Source: Gillisia xinjiangensis
Lineage (GTDB): Bacteria > Bacteroidota > Bacteroidia > Flavobacteriales > Flavobacteriaceae
Assembly: GCF_046298265.1 (NCBI RefSeq)
Contig: NZ_JBKAHK010000002.1
Span: 806,001 to 870,000, forward strand
Direction of reading: 5' to 3'
Length of the DNA: 64,000 nt
The notes beneath the pieces are model-generated. The model was not told the origin of the DNA. It saw nothing but the letters and a program-made list of their open reading frames with translations, and did no database searches. Below are positions 43,909-52,504 of the stretch, piece after piece. Every line of letters starts with the position of its first letter. Within the stretch, counting starts at the first letter, position 1. Position numbers and translations under genes: made by a program.

Positions 43909-45148
43909 TATAGAACGCTGGCAGGAGATTTTTGAAACCATCAGCAAGAATAAGCTGAGGACTTTTCTAACCGGTTTATCCGTTGCTTCAGGTATTTTTA
44001 TTTTGGTAATCCTTCTGGGAATAGGAGAAGGAATGCAAAATGGGATTTCCAAACAGTTTGAACGGAATGCTGCCAATATCCTGTATGTTTTTACAGGAGT
44101 TACTTCCAAGGAATACAAAGGACTTAATCCCGGCAGGCAGATCGTGATGAAAAATGACGATTATAGCTACATCAGTTCTAAATATCAGGATGAGCTCGAA
44201 TATAAATCTTCTATCTTCAGGATCTGGAGCGGACTCATAACTTTTAAAAACGAATCTGGTGCATACAGGGTAGAAGGGGTATGGCCAGACTATCAGTTTT
44301 TGGAAAATGCTGGAATGACGGAAGGGAGATATATCAATTATAAAGATCAGGAAAATTTTGAAAAGGTTGTTGTCATTAGTAAAAAAATAAAATCAGATCT
44401 GTTTAAAAACGGGGAAAACCCAATTGGAGAATATATCCGAATTAGCAATATCAACTTTAAGGTAATTGGTGTTTATACAGATCCGGGAGGAGAACGGGAA
44501 GAAACCCGGGTATTTTTACCCATATCTACTGCTCAGCGTGTATTTGGCGGAGCTAATAATATTAGAAACCTATCCTTCACCTTAGAAAAAAAAGACAATT
44601 TTGAAGAAGCCCTTGCAGAATCTGAACGGTTTACGGAAGAAGTTTCTTCTTACCTAAAAGAAAAACACATTATAGCTCCGGATGATACTAGTGCCATAAA
44701 TATCAATAATACACTGGAAGATGCCAAAAGATTTTATGATCTTATAAATATGATCAAGTTCTTTTTTTGGGGCGTAGGTATTTGTACGATCATCGCGGGA
44801 GTGGTTGGAGTTAGCAATATTATGCTGATTATAGTCAAGGAACGAACCAAAGAGATTGGAATTAGAAAAGCCCTTGGGGCCGAACCTCTTGCTATTATAA
44901 TTATGATTCTTCATGAATCTATTTTTATAACGACAATAGCCGGATTTACTGGCCTTATTTTTAGTCTTGCACTTCTGGAGTTTGTAGGGCCCATGATAGA
45001 AACCGAATATATAACTAACCCCTCCATCAATTTTAGTGTCGCTATTTCCACTGTTTTTATATTGATAATAGCCGGTGCAATAGCTGGATTTTTCCCGGCC
45101 TGGAGAGCAGCACGAATTAAAGCAATTGAAGCTTTAAGAGACGAATAA
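43901..45148 (+). CDS. MacB/FtsX-type ABC permease, first copy
   Basis: A 415-residue permease. One helix near the N-terminus (about 19-42; TFLTGLSVASGIFILVILLG) is followed by a large periplasmic MacB_PCD domain (about 45-275) and three C-terminal helices in the FtsX domain. SNIMLIIVKERTKEIGIRKALGA is the conserved cytoplasmic coupling region. It follows the ATPase gene and is one base before a second, related permease gene, which suggests a heterodimer. Confidence 0.92.
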   Translation: MFDIERWQEIFETISKNKLRTFLTGLSVASGIFILVILLGIGEGMQNGISKQFERNAANILYVFTGVTSKEYKGLNPGRQIVMKNDDYSYISSKYQDELEYKSSIFRIWSGLITFKNESGAYRVEGVWPDYQFLENAGMTEGRYINYKDQENFEKVVVISKKIKSDLFKNGENPIGEYIRISNINFKVIGVYTDPGGEREETRVFLPISTAQRVFGGANNIRNLSFTLEKKDNFEEALAESERFTEEVSSYLKEKHIIAPDDTSAININNTLEDAKRFYDLINMIKFFFWGVGICTIIAGVVGVSNIMLIIVKERTKEIGIRKALGAEPLAIIIMILHESIFITTIAGFTGLIFSLALLEFVGPMIETEYITNPSINFSVAISTVFILIIAGAIAGFFPAWRAARIKAIEALRDE

Positions 45149-45149
45149 C

Positions 45150-46415
45150 ATGTTTAACAGAGATAACTGGAGCGAAATAATAGAAGCCCTGACCACAAAT
45201 TGGTTTAGGACACTGCTCACTTCCTTTGGAGTGCTATGGGGAATATTTATTCTGGTTATTCTTTTGGCGGCAGGAAAAGGGCTTGAGAACGGTGTGAAGC
45301 AAGGTTTTGGAGGTATGGCCACGAATTCGATGTTCATGTGGTCACAAACCCCTTCAAAACCCTATAAAGGTTTGCCAAAGGGAAGACGTTATAATTTCAA
45401 AACCGGGGATGTTGCAGCAATTCGACAAAATGTTCCCAACCTAAGATTTGTATCTCCAAGAAATCAACTGGGTGGTTTTGGTGGAGCAAATAATGTGGTG
45501 CGGGGATTAAAAACAGGAGCATTCAACGTATATGGGGATTACCCGGAGATCATTCAGCAGGAACCCATGGACATAACTTCAGGTAGGTTCATCAATTATT
45601 CAGATATCAAGGATAAGCGGAAAGTGGCGATTATTGGAGAAGGTGTTCGAAATGACATGTATCAACCCGGAGAAGAGGTAATAGGAAGTTATCTCAAAAT
45701 TAATGGGGTGAACTTTATGGTGATAGGAACCTATAAAAAGAAAGGCAATAATAACGGAGATGCGGAAGAAGCCCAAAAACAGATATTCGTTCCCTTTACA
45801 GCCTTTTCCCAGGCATTTAATAGAGGGGATAACGTGGGGTGGATGGCGATTACCGCCAATGATGAATCGACTATAACGGAGCTTAAAAGTCAGGTTTTTG
45901 ATATTATCAAATCAAATCATTCCATTCATCCTGAGGATGACCGTGCCATTGGTAATTTTGATTTACATGAAGAGTACAGTAAAATAAACGGTTTGTTCGT
46001 CGCTTTAAAAGCAGTGGCTTATTTCGTTGGGATTCTGGTATTGCTTTCAGGAATAATTGGAATTAGCAACATCATGCTTATCGTGGTAAAGGAGCGCACC
46101 AATGAGATAGGAATACGGCGGGCGCTGGGAGCAACTCCGTGGGCAATTCGCGGACAAATTTTGATGGAATCTATCTTCCTGACCATAATTTCAGGGATGG
46201 CGGGAATTGCCCTTGCAACAGGAATAATAGCGCTAATCAATAATCAATTAGATGGAATGGATACTTCAGAAATGATGTTTGCAAATCCCAGTGTAGATCT
46301 GGGAGTGGTAATTACCGCACTTACAATTTTAATAATATCGGGTTTACTGGCAGGATTAATACCGGCACAAAATGCTATAAAGATCCAGCCGGTAGATGCT
46401 TTAAGAACGGAATAA
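45150..46415 (+). CDS. MacB/FtsX-type ABC permease, second copy
   Basis: A 421-residue permease with the same plan as its neighbour: N-terminal helix (about 18-42), periplasmic domain, and the last three helices after SNIMLIVVKERTNEIGIRRALGA. The periplasmic domain differs clearly from the first copy (GGFGGANNVVRGLK and others), so this is an old duplication and not a recent one. MacB usually works as a homodimer; two distinct permeases with a single ATPase gene suggest a mixed pump. Confidence 0.92.
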   Translation: MFNRDNWSEIIEALTTNWFRTLLTSFGVLWGIFILVILLAAGKGLENGVKQGFGGMATNSMFMWSQTPSKPYKGLPKGRRYNFKTGDVAAIRQNVPNLRFVSPRNQLGGFGGANNVVRGLKTGAFNVYGDYPEIIQQEPMDITSGRFINYSDIKDKRKVAIIGEGVRNDMYQPGEEVIGSYLKINGVNFMVIGTYKKKGNNNGDAEEAQKQIFVPFTAFSQAFNRGDNVGWMAITANDESTITELKSQVFDIIKSNHSIHPEDDRAIGNFDLHEEYSKINGLFVALKAVAYFVGILVLLSGIIGISNIMLIVVKERTNEIGIRRALGATPWAIRGQILMESIFLTIISGMAGIALATGIIALINNQLDGMDTSEMMFANPSVDLGVVITALTILIISGLLAGLIPAQNAIKIQPVDALRTE

Positions 46416-46440
46416 ATAAATAGATTAACTCAATTCAAAG

Positions 46441-47559
46441 ATGAAAAAAACTGTCACTGTCGTCATACTTTTGGTAATTGCGATAACCTTCGTGGGGGCG
46501 TTGTATTACCTCTATCAGAAAAATCAGGAAAATCCTGTTGTATATGCAACAGAAACTCCTTCAAGGCAAACCATAATCAAGAAAACCGTAGCTACAGGAA
46601 GCATAGTTCCCAGGGAAGAGGTATTGATTAAACCGAATATTTCAGGAATTATAGATGAGATCTATATCGAAGCGGGGCAAAAGATAAAGGCAGGGGATCT
46701 TATTGCAAAAATACGGGTAATTCCGAATGTTTCTACCCTACAAAGTGCAAAGGATGCCGTTGCCACTGCAAAAATAAATCTTGATAATGAGAAGAAGATG
46801 TTTGATCGTCAAAAAACCTTATTTGACAAGGGGGTTATTTCTGTAAATGATTTTGATAATGTTCAGGTATCCTACCAGAGGGCTCAGCAAAATTACAAAT
46901 CGGCGCAACAAAATTTTGAAATTGTACGCACGGGGACAACAAGTGGACTGGGAACTGCCGCAAATACGTTAATTCGTTCTACTATTGATGGAATGGTGTT
47001 GGATGTTCCGGTGAAAACAGGAAATCAGGTAATTGAAAGCAATAACTTTAATGATGGTACCACCATAGCTACTCTCGCCGATGTCAATAAAATGATCTTT
47101 GAAGGAAAAGTTGATGAAAGCGAAGTTGGGAAGATACGGGAAGACCTTCCGTTGGAAATTACCGTTGGCGCTATAGAAAATAAGACCTTTAATGCGGTTT
47201 TAGATTACATCGCGCCAAAAGGGGTAAGTGAAAATGGCGCTATTCAGTTTGATATTAAAGGCACTTTAAATAAATCGGATACTACTTTTATCCGTGCCGG
47301 GTTAAGCGCGAATGCTTCTATTATTCTTGAGAGGGTAAATGATGCCCTGGCAATTAAAGAAGCCTTGGTACAGTTTGATCCCAAAACTCAAAAACCTTTT
47401 GTGGAAGTAGAATCAGGAAACCAGGAGTTTGTTAGAAAAGAAATTAAGCTGGGAGTAAGTGATGGTATTTATGTTCAGGTTTTGGAAGGAATTTCTGAGG
47501 ATGATAAAATCAAAATCTGGAACCAGATTAAGCCTTCTCCATCTTTTTCTGCAAACTAA
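46441..47559 (+). CDS. Periplasmic adaptor (membrane fusion protein), first copy
   Basis: A 372-residue HlyD/MacA-type adaptor. N-terminal anchor (about 5-24). The biotinyl-lipoyl half shows TGSIVPREEVLIKPNISGIIDEIYIEAGQ with the second half near LIRSTIDGMVLDVPVKTGNQV. Between them is a helical hairpin (about 95-170; AQQNYKSAQQNFE) that docks on TolC. A beta-barrel domain closes it. It would join the MacB-like permeases to the outer-membrane channel encoded next. Confidence 0.9.
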   Translation: MKKTVTVVILLVIAITFVGALYYLYQKNQENPVVYATETPSRQTIIKKTVATGSIVPREEVLIKPNISGIIDEIYIEAGQKIKAGDLIAKIRVIPNVSTLQSAKDAVATAKINLDNEKKMFDRQKTLFDKGVISVNDFDNVQVSYQRAQQNYKSAQQNFEIVRTGTTSGLGTAANTLIRSTIDGMVLDVPVKTGNQVIESNNFNDGTTIATLADVNKMIFEGKVDESEVGKIREDLPLEITVGAIENKTFNAVLDYIAPKGVSENGAIQFDIKGTLNKSDTTFIRAGLSANASIILERVNDALAIKEALVQFDPKTQKPFVEVESGNQEFVRKEIKLGVSDGIYVQVLEGISEDDKIKIWNQIKPSPSFSAN

Positions 47560-47608
47560 TCTGTAACAACTTCCCAATTTGTTAGACATGTATTTTACAA
47601 GCACAATT

Positions 47609-48940
47609 ATGAAAAAAATAATATTTTTAGCCTGTTTTCTTTTTATAGGTATTTATACCCAAGCTCAGGAAAAGCGATGGACACTTCAGGAATGTGTTGC
47701 TTATGCCCTGGAAAATAATATTTCGGTAAAACAATCGGAACTGGATGTGGAAGCTTCAGCAATTGACAGATCTGATGCTATTGGTAATTTTATACCATCC
47801 CTGAGCTCCCAAATGAGTCTTACCAGCAACAGCGGTTTAAGTATCAATCCAACCACTAACCGTTTTGAAAGTACTCGTTTTACCTCTTTTTCAGGTAGTG
47901 CCACCACAGCCTTAACTGTTTTTGACGGGCTTAGGAATTACAGGCAGTTTCAGCGATCTAAACTTGCCCAACTGGCAAGTGAGTATTCCCTGGAGTTGAT
48001 GAAGGATGATATTGCCCTTTTTGTTGCAAACTCCTATTTACAGGTGCTTTTTAATAAACAAAGCCTGGTAGTTTTGATCTCTCAAAATATGGTTACCAAT
48101 GAACAGCTGGAAAGAACAAGGGAGCTTGTAGACGCAGGTGTACTTCCATCCGGAGATCTTCTGGAAATTGAAGCCACCAGTGCCAATGAGTTGCAACGTA
48201 TCGTGGTAGCTGAAAACAATATAAAAATATCCCTGATCAGTTTAGCGCAAACGCTTCTGATAAAGGATTATGAAAACTTTGATATCGCTGAAGATGATTA
48301 TGATGTTTTTGGAGCAGAAATCCTTACAAGAACTCCTTCAGAAATAATTGAAAGAGCAAAGGAAGAACGCTTTGAAATAAAAGTAGCAGAGGAAAACAAA
48401 AAGATTGCCGTAAAAGATGTTGAAATAGCCAAAGGTGCATATTGGCCGACAATTAACGCATTTTTTAATTACAATACCAGGTATGCTGATAATGATCCGT
48501 TCAGCCGGGATTTCACCACCCAGTTATATGAGAATGATGGAACTACTTATGGTTTGCAATTGAATATTCCTGTTTTAAACGGATTTGCTGTTAGAAATCA
48601 GGTAAAACGAAATAAGATTAATGTTGAACGTGCCGAATATCGTTTGGAACAGGCAGAACTGGATCTCGAGGCTAATGTTTATCAGGCTTACGTAGATGCT
48701 CAGGGAGCTTTCAGGTCTTACGAAGCTGCCCTGGTGGCATTGAATGCCCAGGAGCAGGCTAATTCCTATGCTACAGAAAGATTTGACGTGGGTTTAACCA
48801 ATGCTTTCGAATTTAGTCAGGCAAAATTAAGGCTTGAAAATGCACAAACAGAGGTGGTAAGAACCAAATACGATTATATATTTAAATTAAAAGTGATCGA
48901 GTTATACTTCGGGATTCCGGTAACCGATCTTAAATTTTAG
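47609..48940 (+). CDS. TolC-type outer-membrane efflux protein
   Basis: A 443-residue channel protein. The signal peptide (MKKIIFLACFLFIGIYTQAQ) starts at ATG 47609; a longer frame from TTG 47579 adds ten residues in front of the signal and is unlikely. WTLQECVAYALENN is the family N-terminus. Two OEP repeats of coiled-coil and strand segments follow, with NVYQAYVDAQGAFRSYEAAL in the second. As a trimer it forms the exit duct for the exporter encoded by its neighbours. Confidence 0.9.
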   Translation: MKKIIFLACFLFIGIYTQAQEKRWTLQECVAYALENNISVKQSELDVEASAIDRSDAIGNFIPSLSSQMSLTSNSGLSINPTTNRFESTRFTSFSGSATTALTVFDGLRNYRQFQRSKLAQLASEYSLELMKDDIALFVANSYLQVLFNKQSLVVLISQNMVTNEQLERTRELVDAGVLPSGDLLEIEATSANELQRIVVAENNIKISLISLAQTLLIKDYENFDIAEDDYDVFGAEILTRTPSEIIERAKEERFEIKVAEENKKIAVKDVEIAKGAYWPTINAFFNYNTRYADNDPFSRDFTTQLYENDGTTYGLQLNIPVLNGFAVRNQVKRNKINVERAEYRLEQAELDLEANVYQAYVDAQGAFRSYEAALVALNAQEQANSYATERFDVGLTNAFEFSQAKLRLENAQTEVVRTKYDYIFKLKVIELYFGIPVTDLKF

Positions 48941-48943
48941 GAC

Positions 48944-50215
48944 ATGAAGAAAAAAACACTCATTATTATTGGTGTTATCGCAGTTGCGCTTATTGTAGTA
49001 CTTATAGCAGGAAAAAAAGCAGGATGGTTTGGAGCATCTGGAAATATTAAGGACGTAGAGATCACTAAGATTGAACCCATCCAAATTGTTGAAACCGTTT
49101 CGGCTACCGGAAAGATTCAGCCAGAGCTTGAGGTTAAACTTTCTTCTGAAGTTTCCGGAGAGATTATTGAGCTTCCTGTGGTGGAAGGTCAGTTGGTTGA
49201 AAAGGGAGATTTACTGGTGCGCATCAATCCTGATATTTACCAGTCCAGTTTACTTCGTTCCCGGGCTGGATTGCAAAATGTTCGTGCAAATTATGCTCAG
49301 TCGGAAGCGAATTTAAAGGAAGCAAAGGCCAATTATGACCGGAATAAAACCCTTTTTGAAAGAGGAGTGATCTCGAAGGCAGAATGGGATCGTGCTGTTG
49401 CAGCTTTTGAAGTTGCCGAGGCTGCTAAAAATGCAGCATTTTACAGTATGCAAAGTGCCTCAGCCACCGTGACTGAAGCTACCGATAATCTTGCCCGAAC
49501 CAGTATTTTCTCACCTATGCGTGGGACTATTTCAAAACTGGCAGTAGAATTAGGCGAAAGAGTGGTAGGGACCCAACAAATGGCAGGAACCGAGATCATG
49601 AGGGTGGCGAATTTAGCCAATATGGAAGTGGAAGTGGATGTAAATGAAAATGACATTGTAAAAGTATCTGTAAACGATTCTACCATTGTGGAAGTAGATG
49701 CCTATTTAAAAAGAGAATTCAAAGGAGTTGTTACCGAAATCTCTAATTCTGCCATAGAAGGATTAACTGCAGATCAGGTTACAAACTTCAAGGTGAAGGT
49801 GAAAATCCTTAAAAGTTCCTATGAAGATCTACTGGAAGGAAAGCCGGAAAATTATTCACCCTTCAGGCCAGGAATGACTGCAACAGTGGATATAATTACC
49901 AGAAAAAAGGACAATGTTATTGGTGTACCTATTAGTGCTATTGTGATTAAGAATGACACAACTTCAACTCCCGGAAAGAAACCGGCAGATGCTTTGACCG
50001 ATAAAAAATTTGAAACAGTTTTTGTAAAGGATGGAAATCAGGCTAAATTGCGGGTTGTTACCACTGGGATCCAGGATAATAGAAATATAGAAATAGTATC
50101 CGGTTTAAAAGAAGGGGAAACCGTGATCACCGGACCCTATAACACCGTAACCAAGAGTTTAAAAGACGGGGATGAAGTACAGGTTGGTACGGAAAAAACA
50201 CCCCCTTCAGAATAA
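48944..50215 (+). CDS. Periplasmic adaptor (membrane fusion protein), second copy
   Basis: A 423-residue HlyD/MacA-type adaptor with an N-terminal helix (about 4-22), lipoyl halves around VSATGKIQPELEVKLSSEVSGEI and ARTSIFSPMRGTISKLAVELG, a helical hairpin (about 105-170; NYAQSEANLKEAKANYDRN) and a beta-barrel end. It is clearly distinct in sequence from the adaptor at 46441. It lies 3 bases after tolC, so the operon supplies two adaptors for one channel. tsaB follows after 12 bases. Confidence 0.9.
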   Translation: MKKKTLIIIGVIAVALIVVLIAGKKAGWFGASGNIKDVEITKIEPIQIVETVSATGKIQPELEVKLSSEVSGEIIELPVVEGQLVEKGDLLVRINPDIYQSSLLRSRAGLQNVRANYAQSEANLKEAKANYDRNKTLFERGVISKAEWDRAVAAFEVAEAAKNAAFYSMQSASATVTEATDNLARTSIFSPMRGTISKLAVELGERVVGTQQMAGTEIMRVANLANMEVEVDVNENDIVKVSVNDSTIVEVDAYLKREFKGVVTEISNSAIEGLTADQVTNFKVKVKILKSSYEDLLEGKPENYSPFRPGMTATVDIITRKKDNVIGVPISAIVIKNDTTSTPGKKPADALTDKKFETVFVKDGNQAKLRVVTTGIQDNRNIEIVSGLKEGETVITGPYNTVTKSLKDGDEVQVGTEKTPPSE

Positions 50216-50227
50216 AATAAAAAAGAT

Positions 50228-50881
50228 TTGAATATACTTTGTATAGAAACCGCCTCCACGAATTGTTCTGTTGCACTTGCTAAGAATGGAAACTTGTTTG
50301 CCTTAAAGGAAGATTACAGCAATGGGTTCTCCCATGCGGAAAGGCTTCATATTTTCATTCGGGATATTTTGGCCGAAAATGATATGCAACTATCAAACCT
50401 TGATGCAATTGCTGTTAGTAAAGGCCCGGGTTCCTATACAGGACTGAGAATTGGAGTATCTGCAGCCAAAGGATTATGCTTCTCTCTTGGGATCCCACTT
50501 ATCTCAGTTTCCACTTTAACAGCGTTGGCCTATCAGGTAAAGGAAAAAGTTTTGGTTATTCCTATGCTCGATGCCAGGAGAATGGAAGTGTATACCGCTG
50601 TTTTTGATAATGAACGGGAACAGATATTGAAAACGAGCGCAATGATCCTTGACGAAAATTCCTATTTTGAATATTTAGAAAAAGGACCTGTGTATTTTAT
50701 AGGGAGTGGAGTGACAAAATTCAACGAGATATGCAAGCATCCCAACGCTATTTTTGTTGAAGGAAAACTTCCATCGGCAAAAGAAATGGTTGATTTGGCT
50801 ATATATAAATACAAAATAAGCGACTTTGAAGATGTCGCTTATTTTGAACCTTACTATTTAAAAGATTTTATGGCCGGATAG
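50228..50881 (+). CDS. tsaB: tRNA threonylcarbamoyladenosine biosynthesis protein TsaB
   Basis: A 217-residue member of the TsaB/YeaZ family, the non-catalytic partner of TsaD in forming t6A on tRNAs that read ANN codons. It begins MNILCIETASTNCSVALA and contains VSKGPGSYTGLRIGVSAAKGL and PMLDARRMEVYTAVF, all family hallmarks. The start is TTG 50228. It seems to be the last gene of the efflux operon and ends 8 bases from the stop of the convergent mscS gene. Confidence 0.93.
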   Translation: MNILCIETASTNCSVALAKNGNLFALKEDYSNGFSHAERLHIFIRDILAENDMQLSNLDAIAVSKGPGSYTGLRIGVSAAKGLCFSLGIPLISVSTLTALAYQVKEKVLVIPMLDARRMEVYTAVFDNEREQILKTSAMILDENSYFEYLEKGPVYFIGSGVTKFNEICKHPNAIFVEGKLPSAKEMVDLAIYKYKISDFEDVAYFEPYYLKDFMAG

Positions 50882-50889
50882 GTTTATGT

Positions 50890-51753
50890 TTATTTCCCCG
50901 TATTTTCATTGATTTCTTTTGCATCTTTAGAATGATTAAAAAAATGCACATCCCGTTGAGGGAAAGGAATTCCAATTCCGGCGGCTTCCAGCCTGAATTT
51001 TGCTTCTTCAATAGTAAACCAGTGGCATCCCCAGTAGTTTTCATTTAAAGCCCAGAATCTTAACGAAAGATTTACAGAGCTGTCCGCAAGTTCGGCTACT
51101 ACAACCTGTGGTTCCGGATCTTCCATGATTCCTTCCTGTTCTTTCATCAGGTTTATTAAGATCTCTTTAGCTTGCTTAATATTGCTGTCATAGGATATTC
51201 CAATGGTAATAGAATCTTTACGTTTCCCTTCAACCGTATAATTTATAATTTCATTATTGGTTAAATCTCCATTTGGGATAATGGCAAGTTGGTTTCCAAA
51301 GGTATTGAGATAAGTGTAAAAAAGAGAAGTTTCTTTTACCGTTCCCGATACATCTCCAACTTCAATCCAGTCGCCTATTTTAAAGGGCTTTAATATTATA
51401 ATTAGTACACCCCCGGCAAAGTTGGCTAATGAACCCTGTAAGGCAAGTCCAATTGCAAGTCCGGCGGCACCAACAACTGCGATAAGCGAGGTTGTTTGTA
51501 CCCCAAGCTTCCCGATAACGACAATAAATAAGAGGACTTTTAAAGTCCAGTTTATCAAAGTGAGAATGAAGTTTTCCAGAGTTATATCATAATCTTTTTT
51601 CTGAAAAATTTTACGGGTATAACGCAATATGAGTTTAATGATCCAAAGACCAAATACTAATATTAAAATGGCAGCAATAAGGCTGGGTAAATAGTCTATA
51701 AGTTTTGAAAGATAATTATTGGCAAGTTCACTCCAATTGTCTATTTGATCCAT
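50890..51753 (-). CDS. Small-conductance mechanosensitive channel (MscS family)
   Basis: A 287-residue inner-membrane channel of the classical small MscS size. Three N-terminal helices (about 20-42, 62-85, 92-115); the pore helix shows the Ala/Gly pattern VGAAGLAIGLALQGSLANFAGGVLI. The beta domain has GDWIEVGDVSGTVKE and the C-terminal domain ends IGIPFPQRDVHFF. It opens under membrane tension to release solutes during osmotic downshock. It is convergent with tsaB and single. Confidence 0.92.
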   Translation of the reverse strand: MDQIDNWSELANNYLSKLIDYLPSLIAAILILVFGLWIIKLILRYTRKIFQKKDYDITLENFILTLINWTLKVLLFIVVIGKLGVQTTSLIAVVGAAGLAIGLALQGSLANFAGGVLIIILKPFKIGDWIEVGDVSGTVKETSLFYTYLNTFGNQLAIIPNGDLTNNEIINYTVEGKRKDSITIGISYDSNIKQAKEILINLMKEQEGIMEDPEPQVVVAELADSSVNLSLRFWALNENYWGCHWFTIEEAKFRLEAAGIGIPFPQRDVHFFNHSKDAKEINENTGK

Positions 51754-51939
51754 AATTTTTAAATTTTCACAAAGGGAAGATTTTTAGTAAAAATATCGGA
51801 ATAAATTTTGTTTAAATTTTGTTAAATAATTATTTTTAAGAGTACAATGTAGTCAAAAAAAATTAGGATATTTGGGACGAGAAATCTGAATCCCACCAAA
51901 GAATTGAATCCCTGAAAATTCATTGATTTTTTTGAAATA

Positions 51940-51966
51940 AAAAGACTCCCTTTTATAGAGAGAGCC
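51940..51966 (-). terminator. Intrinsic terminator after the dodecin gene
   Basis: On the minus strand GGCTCTC pairs with GGGAGTC (with two G-U pairs) and is followed by a U run, just past the dodecin stop codon. Confidence 0.6.
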
Positions 51967-51989
51967 TTGGATTTGCTTCGTGAAAAAAA

Positions 51990-52190
51990 TTAAGTTAACT
52001 CAAAGGTGATTTTGAGGATTACTCTAAACTCGGTGATGTTTTCACCGGTAACCATCGCCTTTTGTTCCTTTACATAAACCGATTTAATATTTTTTATGGT
52101 TTTGGAAGCGCTTTTTACAGCATTTCTAGTGGCTTCTTCCCAACTATCTTCAGAAGTTGCAATAACTTCAATTACTTTAAATATGGACAT
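51990..52190 (-). CDS. Dodecin family flavin-binding protein
   Basis: A 66-residue protein. It opens MSIFKVIEVIATSEDSWEEATRNAV and ends with EFRVILKITFEL, the beta-alpha-beta-beta pattern of dodecin. Dodecins form hollow dodecamers that store or buffer flavins. The usual flavin-stacking Trp appears as Trp17 in DSWEEA. It is a single gene with its own terminator. Confidence 0.9.
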   Translation of the reverse strand: MSIFKVIEVIATSEDSWEEATRNAVKSASKTIKNIKSVYVKEQKAMVTGENITEFRVILKITFELT

Positions 52191-52303
52191 ATTAATTTTT
52201 TGTTTTTGTGAGTATTAAAAATTTCAATAGTAAGATACGAAAATTTTAATTTCTCCAGTGCTATTAATTTTGAAATAGCCTACCCGTCTTTTCTTTCTGG
52301 CCC

Positions 52304-52320
52304 GCCCGTCCCGTTCGGGC
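52304..52320. repeat. GC-rich hairpin in an AT-rich spacer
   Basis: GCCCG (52304-52308) and CGGGC (52316-52320) enclose TCCCGTT; the flanks CCCGCCC and AGGA extend the GC-rich island. There is no T run, so it is not a terminator. It may be a dispersed intergenic repeat. Confidence 0.4.
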
Positions 52321-52442
52321 AGGATTTCATCAATATTCTTGAAATTGATTCCTTTAAAATAGGTCGCTTGATAAAGTCAAAAGGTTTGATTTGGGGGGCT
52401 TTAATAGGCTCTGTTAAATGATCTTTCTTCTTAAAGTTTTAA

Positions 52443-52450
52443 TAACTTTG
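52443..52450 (+). promoter_or_regulatory. -7 promoter element for the Pit transporter gene
   Basis: TAACTTTG matches TAnnTTTG, 54 bases before the start codon at 52505. The -33 region is only a weak match. Confidence 0.5.
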
Positions 52451-52504
52451 GAAAGTCTTTTTTTATAATTTAAATAAGAACTTTTGTAGGCATGTAAAGG
52501 CATT

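Larger units (their letters stand above)
52191..52504. other. 314-base intergenic region between dodecin and the Pit gene
   Basis: Holds a GC-rich hairpin at 52304-52320 and a -7 element (TAACTTTG) at 52443-52450 for the transporter gene. The remainder is AT-rich with nothing recognisable. Confidence 0.5.

Noticed and set aside
52304..52320. GC-rich hairpin as a terminator
   Set aside because: No T run follows on either strand and it lies away from gene ends.
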